Numbered from the stretch's first letter, positions 1-9,070 are shown. The stretch: DNA of 64,000 nucleotides from Pseudodesulfovibrio profundus (GCF_900217235.1 NZ_LT907975.1:1097501-1161500); one strand, 5' to 3'. Translations and numbers: made by a program. Notes: a model not told the origin generated them from the letters alone.

Positions 1-240
1 AATTTTTGTGGATGGCAACAACTAGTCCCTCTAGCAAAAAGACCTGTTCTGTATGAAAACGCTCAAATTCCAACAGTGAAAATATCATGAATTTACACCC
101 CACTTCATTTTTTTATAGTATATGTAATGGGTCAACAATTGGTAAGGGAGTGATCAAACAAGACTGATGCATAGATTCTATTAGTAAGCATCTTATACAG
201 TAGTAAAGAGCGCAATGGCATTTGTAGCAGTCTACATAAA
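1..240. other. Intergenic, no gene seen
   Basis: AT-rich stretch between the left edge and the qrc terminator. No open frame with a ribosome binding site and no RNA gene was recognised on either strand. Confidence 0.5.
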
Positions 241-275
241 AAAAAGGGCCTGCTCATCATGAGCAGACCCTTCTC
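241..275 (-). terminator. Rho-independent terminator after qrcD
   Basis: The arms CTGCTCAT and ATGAGCAG (250-257 and 259-266) are bounded by GGG/CCC. A-rich DNA on the left gives a U tract for minus-strand transcription. It lies about 20 bp after the qrcD stop and closes the qrcABCD operon. Confidence 0.8.
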
Positions 276-294
276 AATTCAATAGTAGATTATA

Positions 295-1536
295 CTATTC
301 GCCAGACTGGTAGTTCAACTGACGTTCCTGCGGGAACAGAGGCAGGTAACGGTATACCAGACTCAGTACGAGGAAGCCGTAAGCTACAATCATGATCGAA
401 GAAGCATACTCAACCCAGTTCGGGTAATACACTACCCAATCATCAAACGGCATGGACGGGAAAGCAATAGTCTGGACGGTAAAGATGTAACGGTTGAGTG
501 AAACACCGATGCAGTCCAAAATAGCTGCAGTGTACATAAGAGCCGGACGATTCCGAATAGCTGGAGTAATCAGCATAATTGCAGGGACGACACCACACAG
601 GATGATTTCAGTCCACAACAACCACTGTCCATATGCTACGCCGTAGAACATTTCTTCAAATGTAAGACCGACGGAAGGCAGGTAGCCATAAGCCCAGGCC
701 CAAGTGTCGAGAATCTTGAAGAACATGTAAACGCACAGCATGGTACCAGCAATTTTAGCCATCAAAGCTTTGGTCTTATAGTCTACAAGCTTTTTGCCAG
801 TGAGCTTCTCCATGAAGGTGGCTACAAGAACCGTGAAAACGGGACCTGAGCCAACAGCCGATAAGACAAACAGGAAGAATGTCCACGGCCAGATGAAGAA
901 TCCTTCGCGGAATGCGAACGGACGCCCGATGAGGACACCGTACATACCACCCAGGGACCCCTGGTGGAAGGTAGACAAGAAAGCACCAATACCAGCGAAC
1001 AGAGCCATGTTAACATGCATATTGTGAGCAAGAGCATGAATGAAAGGAATCTTGTTCAACTGCTTCTGCTCGAGGACCAGAGGAATGAACTCAATGATCA
1101 GAACGGTGCAGTAGCAGGTGATACAGAAGATAACTTCTGTCAACATGGAGTGAACGTTCGGGTGCCAGTAGCCGAACCAAGCACGGCCAGGTTGACCAAT
1201 ATCGAGGGTCAGAACCAGCATGGCACCAGAGTAGCAGATAAACCCAACAACAACCGTCAGGTTAATGATTTTTTCAAGTTGTTTGATCTTGAGGATGTAC
1301 TTGAGGAGTCCGGTGAAGAATGCACCAGCACCCAAAGCAATAACAGCAAGGTCAAAAGTAATCCAGGCACCGAACCCGAAGTAGTTATCGAGACCGGTGG
1401 TACCGATTCCATTGTACAGAACCAGAATTGCGGCGTAGAGCCCCCAAAGGAAGACACCGGTAATAACGGCCATCCAAAGAGCGTACTGACCGAAGCCGCA
1501 GCGCTGCACCCCTTCCGGGAAGAGTTTGCTATCCAT
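295..1536 (-). CDS. qrcD: QrcD, NrfD-like membrane subunit of Qrc
   Basis: Integral membrane subunit of the quinone reductase complex, which passes electrons from periplasmic type I cytochrome c3 to menaquinone. The 413-residue protein is almost entirely hydrophobic, with about ten predicted transmembrane helices in the NrfD/PsrC pattern; quinone binding is expected in this subunit. It is the last gene of a four-gene minus-strand operon (qrcA-qrcB-qrcC-qrcD) and starts 12 bp after qrcC. The N-terminal soluble stretch is short, as usual for the family. The gene order makes the assignment firm; a generic NrfD-family subunit would be the alternative. Confidence 0.93.
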   Translation of the reverse strand: MDSKLFPEGVQRCGFGQYALWMAVITGVFLWGLYAAILVLYNGIGTTGLDNYFGFGAWITFDLAVIALGAGAFFTGLLKYILKIKQLEKIINLTVVVGFICYSGAMLVLTLDIGQPGRAWFGYWHPNVHSMLTEVIFCITCYCTVLIIEFIPLVLEQKQLNKIPFIHALAHNMHVNMALFAGIGAFLSTFHQGSLGGMYGVLIGRPFAFREGFFIWPWTFFLFVLSAVGSGPVFTVLVATFMEKLTGKKLVDYKTKALMAKIAGTMLCVYMFFKILDTWAWAYGYLPSVGLTFEEMFYGVAYGQWLLWTEIILCGVVPAIMLITPAIRNRPALMYTAAILDCIGVSLNRYIFTVQTIAFPSMPFDDWVVYYPNWVEYASSIMIVAYGFLVLSLVYRYLPLFPQERQLNYQSGE

Positions 1537-1548
1537 TTTCAGCCTCCC

Positions 1549-2358
1549 TTAGTGACCGCCGCCATCGGCGTTGTAGTTATCACCCTGTAAGCGGACCCAC
1601 TCGCGTTCACTGGTGTAGTAAACCTGCGGATCAAGGCCGAGCTTTTCAACCAAACGGAACGCGTGAGGGCCTTTTGCCAGCTGGTGCACGGTGTGTTCCG
1701 GATTATTCAAATCGCCAAAGGTGATAGCCTTTGTCGGACAAATCTCGGCACAAGCCGGGATGTATGCATCCTCAGGGAGATCCATGGGATCTTCACCATT
1801 CTGACGAGCCTTGTCTTTGGCATCCAGGTAGCGGGAGTGGCAGAAGCTACACTTCTCAACAACGCCACGAGGACGAACGGAAGCATTCGGGGACAAGCCC
1901 TTATCCATTCCTTCAGGCCAAAGCGGATCCCACCAGTTGAAGTAACGTGCATGGTAAGGACAGGCAGCCATACAATATCTACAACCGATACAACGGGGGT
2001 AGATCTGAGAGACAATGCCGCCTTCTTCGTTTTTGTCAGTGGCGACAACCGGACATACAGGCACACATGCGGGAGTTCCACACTGCATGCAAGGACGAGG
2101 CAGATATGCTGTCTCGTGCTCCGGGAATGTCTTGCCATTAGACAGTTCGTACACATTCATCCAAGTTAAGGTCTTGAGCTTGTTGGACGCATCGTCGCGA
2201 TCCTTGGTCAAGGCTTGGACGTAGTTATAGGGGTCCTTTTTGGTCATGGGTGCGATATTGTTCTCCACCTGGCAGCCAACCATACAGGCTCCGCAGCCGG
2301 TGCATTTGTCAATATCAATGACCATGCCCCATTTGATTTTGAATTCTTTCATTTGCAT
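1549..2358 (-). CDS. qrcC: QrcC, periplasmic iron-sulfur subunit of Qrc
   Basis: Ferredoxin-like electron-transfer subunit of the DmsB/NrfC/PsrB type. Cysteine groups for several Fe-S clusters are visible: CTGCGACMVGC near the N-terminus, then CMQCGTPACVPVCP, CIGCRYCMAACP and CSFC...CAEICP. It links the cytochrome subunit QrcA to the membrane subunit QrcD. I chose the ATG at 2358 because GGGGGA sits just upstream; a longer in-frame reading to 2406 would overlap the end of qrcB and add a sequence unlike the family. There is no signal peptide, so export would be with QrcB through the Tat pathway. Confidence 0.92.
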   Translation of the reverse strand: MQMKEFKIKWGMVIDIDKCTGCGACMVGCQVENNIAPMTKKDPYNYVQALTKDRDDASNKLKTLTWMNVYELSNGKTFPEHETAYLPRPCMQCGTPACVPVCPVVATDKNEEGGIVSQIYPRCIGCRYCMAACPYHARYFNWWDPLWPEGMDKGLSPNASVRPRGVVEKCSFCHSRYLDAKDKARQNGEDPMDLPEDAYIPACAEICPTKAITFGDLNNPEHTVHQLAKGPHAFRLVEKLGLDPQVYYTSEREWVRLQGDNYNADGGGH

Positions 2359-2369
2359 GTCGGTTCCCC

Positions 2370-4316
2370 CTAGATTTTGGCGACGTTCACAGTGGAACCG
2401 GCCCAAGTAGAAGCGCCAATGGCTGCTTCAGAGCTCACCGTGAGGATCTTGTAGACATTATCGCCCTTGCCTTTCGAGAACTCGTCACCCACCGTGTGCC
2501 CCATTCCGAGAGGAGCAGCGACAACGCCAGGGAGTACGCCTTCGAATATCTGGACCAAAGCTTCACACTCACCGTTTCCACCGGAGAGTTTGACCTTGGA
2601 ACCCACATCAACACCAAGCTGCTTGGCTGTGGCAGAATCCATCATAACGACCATGTAGTCGCCAACGAGCTGATTATTGCTGATAGTGCAAGGAGCATTG
2701 GGAGTGGTTGCCAAGTTGGCAGTACCAACGTTCAGCAAGGTGTACGGGGCTAGGCCAACAGCGCCGGTTCCCTTGACAGGAACAGCAGCCTTACCCAGAA
2801 CCGAAGCGGCAAGCGAAGTAGCGATGGCTTGGCCACCGTCCATTACGAATGCTCCACCTTCGACCAACTCATCCATATCAGCACCGATTGCTTCAGCTTT
2901 GGCAGCAAGAACTTCTTCGTACGATTCAAATCCGAGATCAACAAGACCGAGGACGAAATCAGCAGCGTTCATGACATTGCGGGTCGGCTTGGAAACCGGA
3001 GCACCCATGGAATATGTCGCAGCAGCCAAACCGTACGGGCTAGCCAGGTCGTCGAAGCGCTCGTAAGAATGCGGCGTGGGCAACACAAGGTCGGCCACTG
3101 CAGTAGTCTCCGTGTTAAGGGAGTCAAACGCGATGGTGAAGCCGGCTTTGACTTGCTCGGGCAGTGCGTATGTCGGATTAGCTTCGTAAATGAACAGCAC
3201 ATCGGCGTTAACACCCTGCAGGATGTCCTGCTTGAGCATGTCGCTACGAGACATGGCTGTTTCAATTACATTCCCGAACTCGGGAAGGACTTTCATGCCG
3301 CCATCCAGCAGCAGGTTCAGTGCAAAAGCAGCTGCGTTGGCAGCAACGGAGCCACCCGGAACGACCACAGGATTGGAAGCGGCCAGCAACTGCTTGGCGA
3401 TTCCAGCCATCTGGTCGGCGGTTACGCCGGTTGCAGCCTCAACCTTGGCAGGAGAGAAGCCGTTCATGACCATGGATTTGAACTGACCGAAGTCTGCTGT
3501 ATCCACGGTTTTGCCAGCCTGGAGTACATAGTAGCAAATACCCAAGGTAAATGCAGCCATACCCTCAGCCGGGACCGGTACCCACTTGCTGGTTACGGAA
3601 GCGGTCTTGGTCTGCATGGGACCGGCAAAAATGAATTTACCGTTCTCATTTGCAGCAAAGGCCTTCAGGTTGGCAACGGTCGGCCCCCAGGATTCCAGGG
3701 CGTCGGCGCCTGCCAACAGAACGACATCGGCGTTTTCCAGGTCGTATCCAACCTGACCGGAGCCACCCATCAGGCCAGTCCAGGCCTTGTCGGCAGCCTG
3801 CATGTCGCAAGGCATAGTGTAAAAAGCATCGCTGCCCTGTGCGGCCAGCAATGCGGAAAACACTTCATTGGTAGTGCCAGTCTGATCACCGGAAATGACT
3901 GCGACTTTGCTGCCGGCAGCTTCCAGTTTCTCAGCAACGATTTCTTTGGCCTTATCCCACGAAATCTCCTCGCCATTCAGCATAGGAGCGTTGATTCGAT
4001 TGGGATTGTTCATGACCTGAACACCATTGGCACACAAGGGGCAGATACCGCCGCCGGAAAGCGGGTGATCGGTATTACCTTCGGTACCAAAGGCTTCGTT
4101 TGCTACTGTCCGAACCTTAACGGCACAGCCGGATTCGCACAGTTTGGACACAGTTGGCTTGTTGTTGATCTCACCATATTTAAGGGTGGGAATCCAAGGC
4201 CAGTTCTGCGTCCAGATGGACACATCATCAAGGGCGGTCCAAACCGTCGGCGTAAAAAGGATACCGACGGTGGCGCCCACACTCATCTGAATAAAAGCTC
4301 TGCGTGCTACGCTCAT
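2370..4316 (-). CDS. qrcB: QrcB, molybdopterin-oxidoreductase-like subunit of Qrc
   Basis: Large periplasmic subunit related to molybdopterin oxidoreductases (DMSO reductase superfamily). In characterised Qrc this protein binds no molybdopterin and acts as a structural or electron-wire subunit. The 648-residue protein starts with a Tat-like signal (RRAFIQ followed by a hydrophobic run). A cysteine group CESGC...CPLC at residues 60-95 resembles the N-terminal Fe-S site of the superfamily. It sits between qrcA and qrcC with gaps of about 12 bp, so co-transcription and co-export with QrcC are likely. Confidence 0.92.
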   Translation of the reverse strand: MSVARRAFIQMSVGATVGILFTPTVWTALDDVSIWTQNWPWIPTLKYGEINNKPTVSKLCESGCAVKVRTVANEAFGTEGNTDHPLSGGGICPLCANGVQVMNNPNRINAPMLNGEEISWDKAKEIVAEKLEAAGSKVAVISGDQTGTTNEVFSALLAAQGSDAFYTMPCDMQAADKAWTGLMGGSGQVGYDLENADVVLLAGADALESWGPTVANLKAFAANENGKFIFAGPMQTKTASVTSKWVPVPAEGMAAFTLGICYYVLQAGKTVDTADFGQFKSMVMNGFSPAKVEAATGVTADQMAGIAKQLLAASNPVVVPGGSVAANAAAFALNLLLDGGMKVLPEFGNVIETAMSRSDMLKQDILQGVNADVLFIYEANPTYALPEQVKAGFTIAFDSLNTETTAVADLVLPTPHSYERFDDLASPYGLAAATYSMGAPVSKPTRNVMNAADFVLGLVDLGFESYEEVLAAKAEAIGADMDELVEGGAFVMDGGQAIATSLAASVLGKAAVPVKGTGAVGLAPYTLLNVGTANLATTPNAPCTISNNQLVGDYMVVMMDSATAKQLGVDVGSKVKLSGGNGECEALVQIFEGVLPGVVAAPLGMGHTVGDEFSKGKGDNVYKILTVSSEAAIGASTWAGSTVNVAKI

Positions 4317-4328
4317 TTCAGTACCCCT

Positions 4329-5075
4329 TTACTTATGGCAAGTGAAACATGCGTTAGACTGACCCTTAAGGGCATGACAGCGCTCACACTTCCACATCTT
4401 CATTGTCATCTTGCTGTAGCCGGACAGGATGTTGCGCTCAACAGCCGGAGGTTGATCATTAACCCCAATGTCCTTCAAGTGACACAGGTTACAGTTCTGT
4501 TCCGCAGGCTCATCAAAGATGGACACATCAACAACGTCGGAAAGTTCCTTCTTCATTTCGGCCAGTTCTGCGATATCCAGATTCTCGTGGGCCTTGTGGG
4601 AGAAGTAGACGTTGTCAGGCTGGTACTGGTAAGTAAGCCAAGGGACTTCTTTGCCCTGAATCAGATACTTGACCACGTATTCACGCTCAGCCTGAAGCGC
4701 ATCTTCGTCAGCCGAAAGCAGGTTGTCTTCAATGGCACCCAGCTCGGCCTGCATGATAGCCTCGTAGTCATTCGGATCGATACCTTCTTCAACAATGGAC
4801 TCCATTGCTTCTTCAGGATCTACCGCGTGACATTCAGCGCAGACTTCATTTGTAGGGAAACCGGTGTACGAACCGTCATCCCGGAAATAATGACAGCTTT
4901 CGCAATCCATTCCTTCGCCTTCCACGTGAATAGCGTGACTGAACCAAATCGGCTGTTCAACGTCTTCGTAGAACATACCGGGGATCACAGCCCAACCCAA
5001 AACGCAGGTGGCTAGGAAGCCGATGATAAAGGGGATCGCCCCTCCACACCGTTTCGATGCTTTTCTTTCCTCCAT
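4329..5075 (-). CDS. qrcA: QrcA, multiheme cytochrome c subunit of Qrc
   Basis: First gene of the qrc operon. The 248-residue protein has an N-terminal membrane anchor (residues about 12-32) and five CXXCH haem motifs: CESCH, CAECH, CNLCH, CERCH and CFTCH. QrcA of D. vulgaris is described as hexahaem, so one haem may use a less regular motif, or this version has five. It receives electrons from type I cytochrome c3 reduced by periplasmic hydrogenases and formate dehydrogenases, and feeds them through QrcB/C/D to the menaquinone pool during sulfate respiration on H2 or formate. Confidence 0.93.
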   Translation of the reverse strand: MEERKASKRCGGAIPFIIGFLATCVLGWAVIPGMFYEDVEQPIWFSHAIHVEGEGMDCESCHYFRDDGSYTGFPTNEVCAECHAVDPEEAMESIVEEGIDPNDYEAIMQAELGAIEDNLLSADEDALQAEREYVVKYLIQGKEVPWLTYQYQPDNVYFSHKAHENLDIAELAEMKKELSDVVDVSIFDEPAEQNCNLCHLKDIGVNDQPPAVERNILSGYSKMTMKMWKCERCHALKGQSNACFTCHK

Positions 5076-5102
5076 AACCTCGCCCCATCACTCTAAAGTT
5101 TA

Positions 5103-5115
5103 TGTGAAAATCACA
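5103..5115 (-). promoter_or_regulatory. Short inverted repeat upstream of qrcA
   Basis: TGTGA-AAA-TCACA lies 28-40 bp before the qrcA start. The half sites look like CRP/FNR-type boxes, but the spacer is 3 bp instead of the usual 6, so it may be chance or a different regulator. Confidence 0.2.
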
Positions 5116-5246
5116 CCAATTGAACTACGTTCCCATACGGCACAGAATGATTTCGTGTCAAGAGAATATGAAAAATTTCACGATCTCCCTCAATGCCATA
5201 TTGCAAAGAATTTCCTTATCATACGAGATGTTAACCTAAATATACT

Positions 5247-6683
5247 TTATTTCTTAACTCGACCGTACACATCTTCAAATCTGACAATGTCATCTTCTTC
5301 CAGATATGGGCCGCTTTGTATTTCAATTATATTAAGAGGAACCTTGCCCGGATTGGCCAGTCGGTGCTGGGCCGCCTTGGGGATATCAATGGACTGATTT
5401 TCCACAAGAATCCGCGGCTCATTATTGACTTCAACCTCAGCGGTGCCATCGACAACAACCCAATGCTCGCTTCGATGGTGATGCATTTGTGAACTGAGTC
5501 TGGCCCCTGAGTTCACCTGAATACGCTTTATCTTGTAGTGAGGGCCTTCTTCCAAAACAGAATAACTGCCCCATGGCCGAACGACGGTCGGATGACTTTC
5601 GACCAACTGGCTACCCTGCGACTTCAACGCCTGGACTACATCACGAACCCTTTGCACATGGGGCATGGGGCAACTCAAGGTGGCATCACGCGTCTGGACC
5701 ATGATCATATCTTCAACGCCAACCGCAGCAAGCTTGCCGCCCTCACTGATAAGCAGCGAGTTTTTACAATCCATGGCGAGCACATCACCCTGAATGACAT
5801 TGCCGTCCTCATCCTTCTCGCCCAGCCGATACATGGCTTCCCAGCTTCCCAAATCATCCCACTGGAATCCGGCCTTGACCGCGACAATATTGTCTATCTT
5901 TTCGACAACACCATAATCCACGGAAATATCCGACAACTGCCCGTAACTCTCAATCAACGGCTTTCTCTCGCGAGCCAACCACCAATCCCACAACCGAGGC
6001 TGACAGCGGGCTACCTGTTTCAGAAAGTCCTTAACCCTGAACAAAAACATACCGCTGTTCCACAGATGGTTCCCATCTCTGACAAAGGACTTGGCCGTAT
6101 TGAGATCGGGTTTTTCGACGAAACCGTCCACTGCGAATGCGTTATCGCCAAGAGACTCACCCAGCGCAATATATCCGTATCCGGTCTCAGGGTGATCCGG
6201 TTCAACACCAAATGTGACGAATCGACGTTTGGCGGCGAGAGCTGAAGCCTCTTCCAAGGCCTGTTTCCACTCCAGGCTATTACTAATAAGATGATCAGAA
6301 GGAAAAACCGCAGCCAGAGCCTGAGTATTCGGCCCAACCACTTTGTCCAGCCCGAGCATGATGGCTGGCAGTGTGTTTCGGCTCACAGGCTCCGCCACGA
6401 CACGGCTTTCCAGTTCATGGTCGATCTGAGACACCTGCTTGCGAACCTCGAAAGCATGCTCTTCATTGGTCACGATCCAGATTTTATCCGAAGTAAAAGC
6501 CTCCAAAACACGCGCAACAGTTTGCTGCAACAACGTGCGATCGCCTCCAAGGACCAGCAACTGCTTGGGAAGGAGATTCCGGCTCAGAGGCCACAAGCGT
6601 GTCCCGGAACCACCGGCAAGGATAATAGCGTGGCACTCTTCGGCGAATACTGCTGGAGAATTTTGTAGATCAGACATCATCAC
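5247..6683 (-). CDS. manC: Mannose-1-phosphate guanylyltransferase / mannose-6-phosphate isomerase
   Basis: Bifunctional type II enzyme making GDP-mannose. Residues 17-31 carry the nucleotidyltransferase signature (IILAGGSGTRLWPLSR followed by PKQLL). The C-terminal third has the cupin-type isomerase region (RPWGSYSVLEEG... HHHRSEHWVVV... with QSIDIP). Length (478) is normal for the ManC/AlgA family. It overlaps the upstream epimerase gene by 4 bp (ATGA), so the two are translationally coupled. Role: supply of sugar nucleotides for surface polysaccharide. Three consecutive Met codons leave the exact start uncertain by 6 bp. Confidence 0.9.
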   Translation of the reverse strand: MMMSDLQNSPAVFAEECHAIILAGGSGTRLWPLSRNLLPKQLLVLGGDRTLLQQTVARVLEAFTSDKIWIVTNEEHAFEVRKQVSQIDHELESRVVAEPVSRNTLPAIMLGLDKVVGPNTQALAAVFPSDHLISNSLEWKQALEEASALAAKRRFVTFGVEPDHPETGYGYIALGESLGDNAFAVDGFVEKPDLNTAKSFVRDGNHLWNSGMFLFRVKDFLKQVARCQPRLWDWWLARERKPLIESYGQLSDISVDYGVVEKIDNIVAVKAGFQWDDLGSWEAMYRLGEKDEDGNVIQGDVLAMDCKNSLLISEGGKLAAVGVEDMIMVQTRDATLSCPMPHVQRVRDVVQALKSQGSQLVESHPTVVRPWGSYSVLEEGPHYKIKRIQVNSGARLSSQMHHHRSEHWVVVDGTAEVEVNNEPRILVENQSIDIPKAAQHRLANPGKVPLNIIEIQSGPYLEEDDIVRFEDVYGRVKK

Positions 6684-7249
6684 CCCTCGTATACAAAGGG
6701 TGAATCAAAATCAGCCAACTTCACGAGGCGCTTGTCTTTTTCAGACATGATAGGCGTATTCCCTTTGAGCGCAGCAGCCCAGTCCATGGCTATATCAGGA
6801 TCATCCCACGCCACGCCGCCTTCATGTTCCGGAGAATACGGCGCATCGACCTTATATTGGAACTCAGTGTCCGGCATAATGGTCACATAGGCATGCCCGA
6901 ACCCGCGGGGAATGAACATTCGCTTGAAATTTGCGGCACTCAATATGACATGACGCCACTTGCCATAGGTGGGAGAGCCCTTTCGCAAGTCCACGGCAAC
7001 ATCAAGGACTGCCCCACGAGTAACCCAGACCAACTTTGCCTGAGCCATTGGCGGCGCCTGAAAATGAAAGCCGCGCAGCACACCGATTTCTCGCGAATAC
7101 GCATGGTTATCCTGCACGAACTCGCAGTCAATACCCAGACGTTTGAACGATTCTCGGTTGTAGCTTTCCAAAAAAAATCCTCGTTCGTCCTGAAACACCC
7201 TCGGCTCCAAGACAAGCAAACCGGGAAACCCCGTATCATGAACCAGCAT
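6680..7249 (-). CDS. rfbC: dTDP-4-dehydrorhamnose 3,5-epimerase
   Basis: Cupin-fold RmlC epimerase of dTDP-L-rhamnose synthesis. Visible family motifs: FQDERGFFLESYN at residues 19-31, QDNHAYSREIGVLRGFHFQ, a KLVWVTRGAVLDVAVDLR run with the conserved Asp, and the Tyr-containing EFQYKVDAPYSPEHE segment. Length 189 is standard. It is upstream of and overlapping manC, giving a two-gene nucleotide-sugar operon. The remaining rml genes are not in the window. Confidence 0.92.
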   Translation of the reverse strand: MLVHDTGFPGLLVLEPRVFQDERGFFLESYNRESFKRLGIDCEFVQDNHAYSREIGVLRGFHFQAPPMAQAKLVWVTRGAVLDVAVDLRKGSPTYGKWRHVILSAANFKRMFIPRGFGHAYVTIMPDTEFQYKVDAPYSPEHEGGVAWDDPDIAMDWAAALKGNTPIMSEKDKRLVKLADFDSPFVYEG

Positions 7250-7428
7250 TGCGCCTCCTGAAGATTGATTGCAACAGCTTGGCTACAGTTATCCGAGTTC
7301 CTCAACCTGTACAACCCTTGCCGAACAATAAAGAATGTAAAAAAAAGATTGTCCTGTTCACATTTATGCCATGGTCTGCTAGTTCCTTCGTCAGAACACA
7401 TGTTTCATACAATCAATAAGGTTCCGTC

Positions 7429-7992
7429 ATGAATTTTTTAGATATAATTCTCATTTGCATTGTCGCTGTTTTTGCCATTCGGGGCATTTACCGAGGCCTG
7501 ATTCAGGAAGTCATGTCCCTGATAGCCATTGTTCTCGCCATATTCCTGGCCTCGGAATACCAGCATCTGCTCACACCACATCTGGAAATCTACTTCGAGA
7601 ATTCCGTGACAATCAACGCTCTCGCGTATGTCATCATATTCTTCGGAACCCTCATCGTCTTCTGGCTTTTGGCCAAACTGATAAAAACATTTCTTGATAT
7701 AGCCCTTCTCGGCTGGATGGATCGCGTGGCCGGATGTCTTTTCGGTGCTGCCGAGGGTGTGCTTGTGGGGCTGATCCTTATCATCTTCATGCAGTCATTT
7801 GCTGCCGATTCCGCGTGGCTGACAGAGTCGAAAATCGCCCCCCGTGCTCAACACATGGTGAAACTGTTGGCAAACTACGCCCCGGAATCCATGAAAAAAA
7901 CCCTTGAATCCCGAGGGTTCCAGTTCCCGTCTGCCGAAGAGGCTTTTGATTCGGCCAAAGACGCCATGGGCCTGAATGACTCCGGTCAGTAA
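7429..7992 (+). CDS. cvpA: CvpA family membrane protein
   Basis: A 187-residue protein with four hydrophobic segments in the CvpA pattern: DIILICIVAVFAIRGIYRGL at the N-terminus, then the conserved segment around residues 95-120 (WMDRVAGCLFGAAEGVLVG). The family has been linked to colicin V production and envelope homeostasis; no precise biochemical role is settled. The C-terminal tail after residue 150 is soluble. It starts after the divergent promoter region with rfbC and is followed 44 bp later by mazG. Confidence 0.85.
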   Translation: MNFLDIILICIVAVFAIRGIYRGLIQEVMSLIAIVLAIFLASEYQHLLTPHLEIYFENSVTINALAYVIIFFGTLIVFWLLAKLIKTFLDIALLGWMDRVAGCLFGAAEGVLVGLILIIFMQSFAADSAWLTESKIAPRAQHMVKLLANYAPESMKKTLESRGFQFPSAEEAFDSAKDAMGLNDSGQ

Positions 7993-8036
7993 TCCCTTTC
8001 ATTACAATTAATCCCGTTTAAATAAGGTAGGACGTC

Positions 8037-8837
8037 ATGAGCGATAAACCATTTGACGCCCACTCCTCTGCCATGGAGGAGTTGCTGGAAGTTATTGAAG
8101 CACTGCTTGGCCCCGATGGTTGCCCGTGGGACAAGGAACAGACACCGGAAAGCATGTGCGATTATCTTGCCGAGGAATCCTTTGAACTGATCGAGGCTAT
8201 CCGAGCAAAGGACACACAGGAAGCCCAGGAAGAATTGGGAGATGTGTTGTTTATCCTCCTGTTCATGGGCGTTTTGTTTGAAAAAGACGGCAAGTTCTCT
8301 TTGGGAGATGCCCTCAAATCAAGCGCCGCCAAAATGATTCGCCGACACCCACATGTTTTTTCTGACAAGCAGTTCGACAATCAGCAGGCGCTTCTGGACA
8401 ACTGGGAAGCCACAAAAAAAGTCGAGAACAAGGAAACAGGAAAAAAAGGGGTCTTCGACTCGCTTCCCAAAGGACTCCCTCCCCTTCTCAAGGCCTACCG
8501 AATCAACTCCAAGGCTGCCCGAAACGGCTTTACATGGGATTCGACAGAAGGTGTTCAAGAGCAGCTAACCGAAGAGTGGAATGAATGGCAGGATGCACTC
8601 CAGCAAGGCGACAGCGAGGCATCGGAAAAGGAGTTTGGCGACTATCTCTTCACTCTTGTGGAACTGGGCAGGCGACATGGAATCAAGGCAAACAGCGCCC
8701 TTGATTACACTAATCAGAAATTTCTTCGACGTTTTGCCGCGATGGAATCACTGGCTCGAAAGCAAGGCACGGACTTGGACTCCATGAACCTGGAACAAAT
8801 GAACGAGTTGTGGGATCAGGTAAAACATAACAATTAA
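8037..8837 (+). CDS. mazG: Nucleoside triphosphate pyrophosphohydrolase MazG
   Basis: House-cleaning NTP pyrophosphatase with two MazG domains. Domain 1 (residues 12-120) has the opening LLGPDGCPWDKEQTPESM and the metal-binding EESFELIEA...EELGDVLF motif. Domain 2 (residues 150-260) has EEWNEW...EKEFGDYLF. Length 266 fits the E. coli type. AAGGTAGG lies just upstream of the ATG. It follows cvpA, probably in the same transcript, and is closed by the terminator at 8863-8893. Confidence 0.92.
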   Translation: MSDKPFDAHSSAMEELLEVIEALLGPDGCPWDKEQTPESMCDYLAEESFELIEAIRAKDTQEAQEELGDVLFILLFMGVLFEKDGKFSLGDALKSSAAKMIRRHPHVFSDKQFDNQQALLDNWEATKKVENKETGKKGVFDSLPKGLPPLLKAYRINSKAARNGFTWDSTEGVQEQLTEEWNEWQDALQQGDSEASEKEFGDYLFTLVELGRRHGIKANSALDYTNQKFLRRFAAMESLARKQGTDLDSMNLEQMNELWDQVKHNN

Positions 8838-8862
8838 ATCAGATTGTTATTCCTAAATCATA

Positions 8863-8893
8863 AAAGCCATGCGTCACATCGACGCATGGCTTT
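8863..8893. terminator. Bidirectional terminator between mazG and the small membrane operon
   Basis: Perfect stem AAAGCCATGCGTC / GACGCATGGCTTT with a 5-nt loop, A-rich on the left and T-rich on the right. It serves mazG (plus) and the convergent small operon (minus). Confidence 0.85.
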
Positions 8894-8896
8894 CTT

Positions 8897-9061
8897 TTAT
8901 AGCAGGATCATTCGATACACAAAGAACACGGCAAGCCCCACACCTAGGGCTACATACAATACAAGTCAAGGAGCACAGTTATCCTTCCCTGCTTTCTTGA
9001 AATAAACCACAGCCGCAGTCACTCCTGCCAAAATGCTGAGAACATAACCCAGTATTTCCAC
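8897..9061 (-). CDS. Candidate small membrane selenoprotein with CxxU motif
   Basis: Read from GTG 9061 (GGAGG nearby upstream), the frame gives one transmembrane helix (EILGYVLSILAGVTAAVVYF), a KKAGKDNCAP linker, then TGA at 8968-8966. The same frame continues for 22 codons of a second helix (LVLYVALGVGLAVFFVYRM...) and stops at TAA 8899-8897. With TGA read as selenocysteine the protein has 54 residues, two helices and a Cys-Ala-Pro-Sec redox pair. A hairpin at the right distance after TGA fits a bacterial SECIS. The gene follows the 67-residue membrane gene by 9 bp. If TGA is a plain stop, the product is a 31-residue single-helix peptide (8966-9061). I know no named family for it. Confidence 0.6.
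8934..8951 (-). promoter_or_regulatory. SECIS-like hairpin downstream of in-frame UGA
   Basis: On the minus strand, 15-32 nt after the UGA, AGCCC pairs with GGGCT around the 8-nt loop UAGGUGUG. Bacterial SECIS elements are stem-loops about 16-37 nt after UGA with a G among the first loop bases, which this matches (GG at +22/+23). It lies inside the coding frame, as is normal in bacteria. Confidence 0.5.
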
Positions 9062-9070
9062 CGCTCCTCC

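Noticed and set aside
2829..5015. 728-codon open frame on the plus strand opposite qrcA/qrcB
   Set aside because: It is antisense to two clear Qrc genes, has no ribosome site or family motif, and arises from the codon bias of the real genes.
5103..5115. CRP/FNR or Rex site before qrcA
   Set aside because: The half sites look right but the spacer is 3 bp, too short for these regulators; kept only as a low-confidence repeat.
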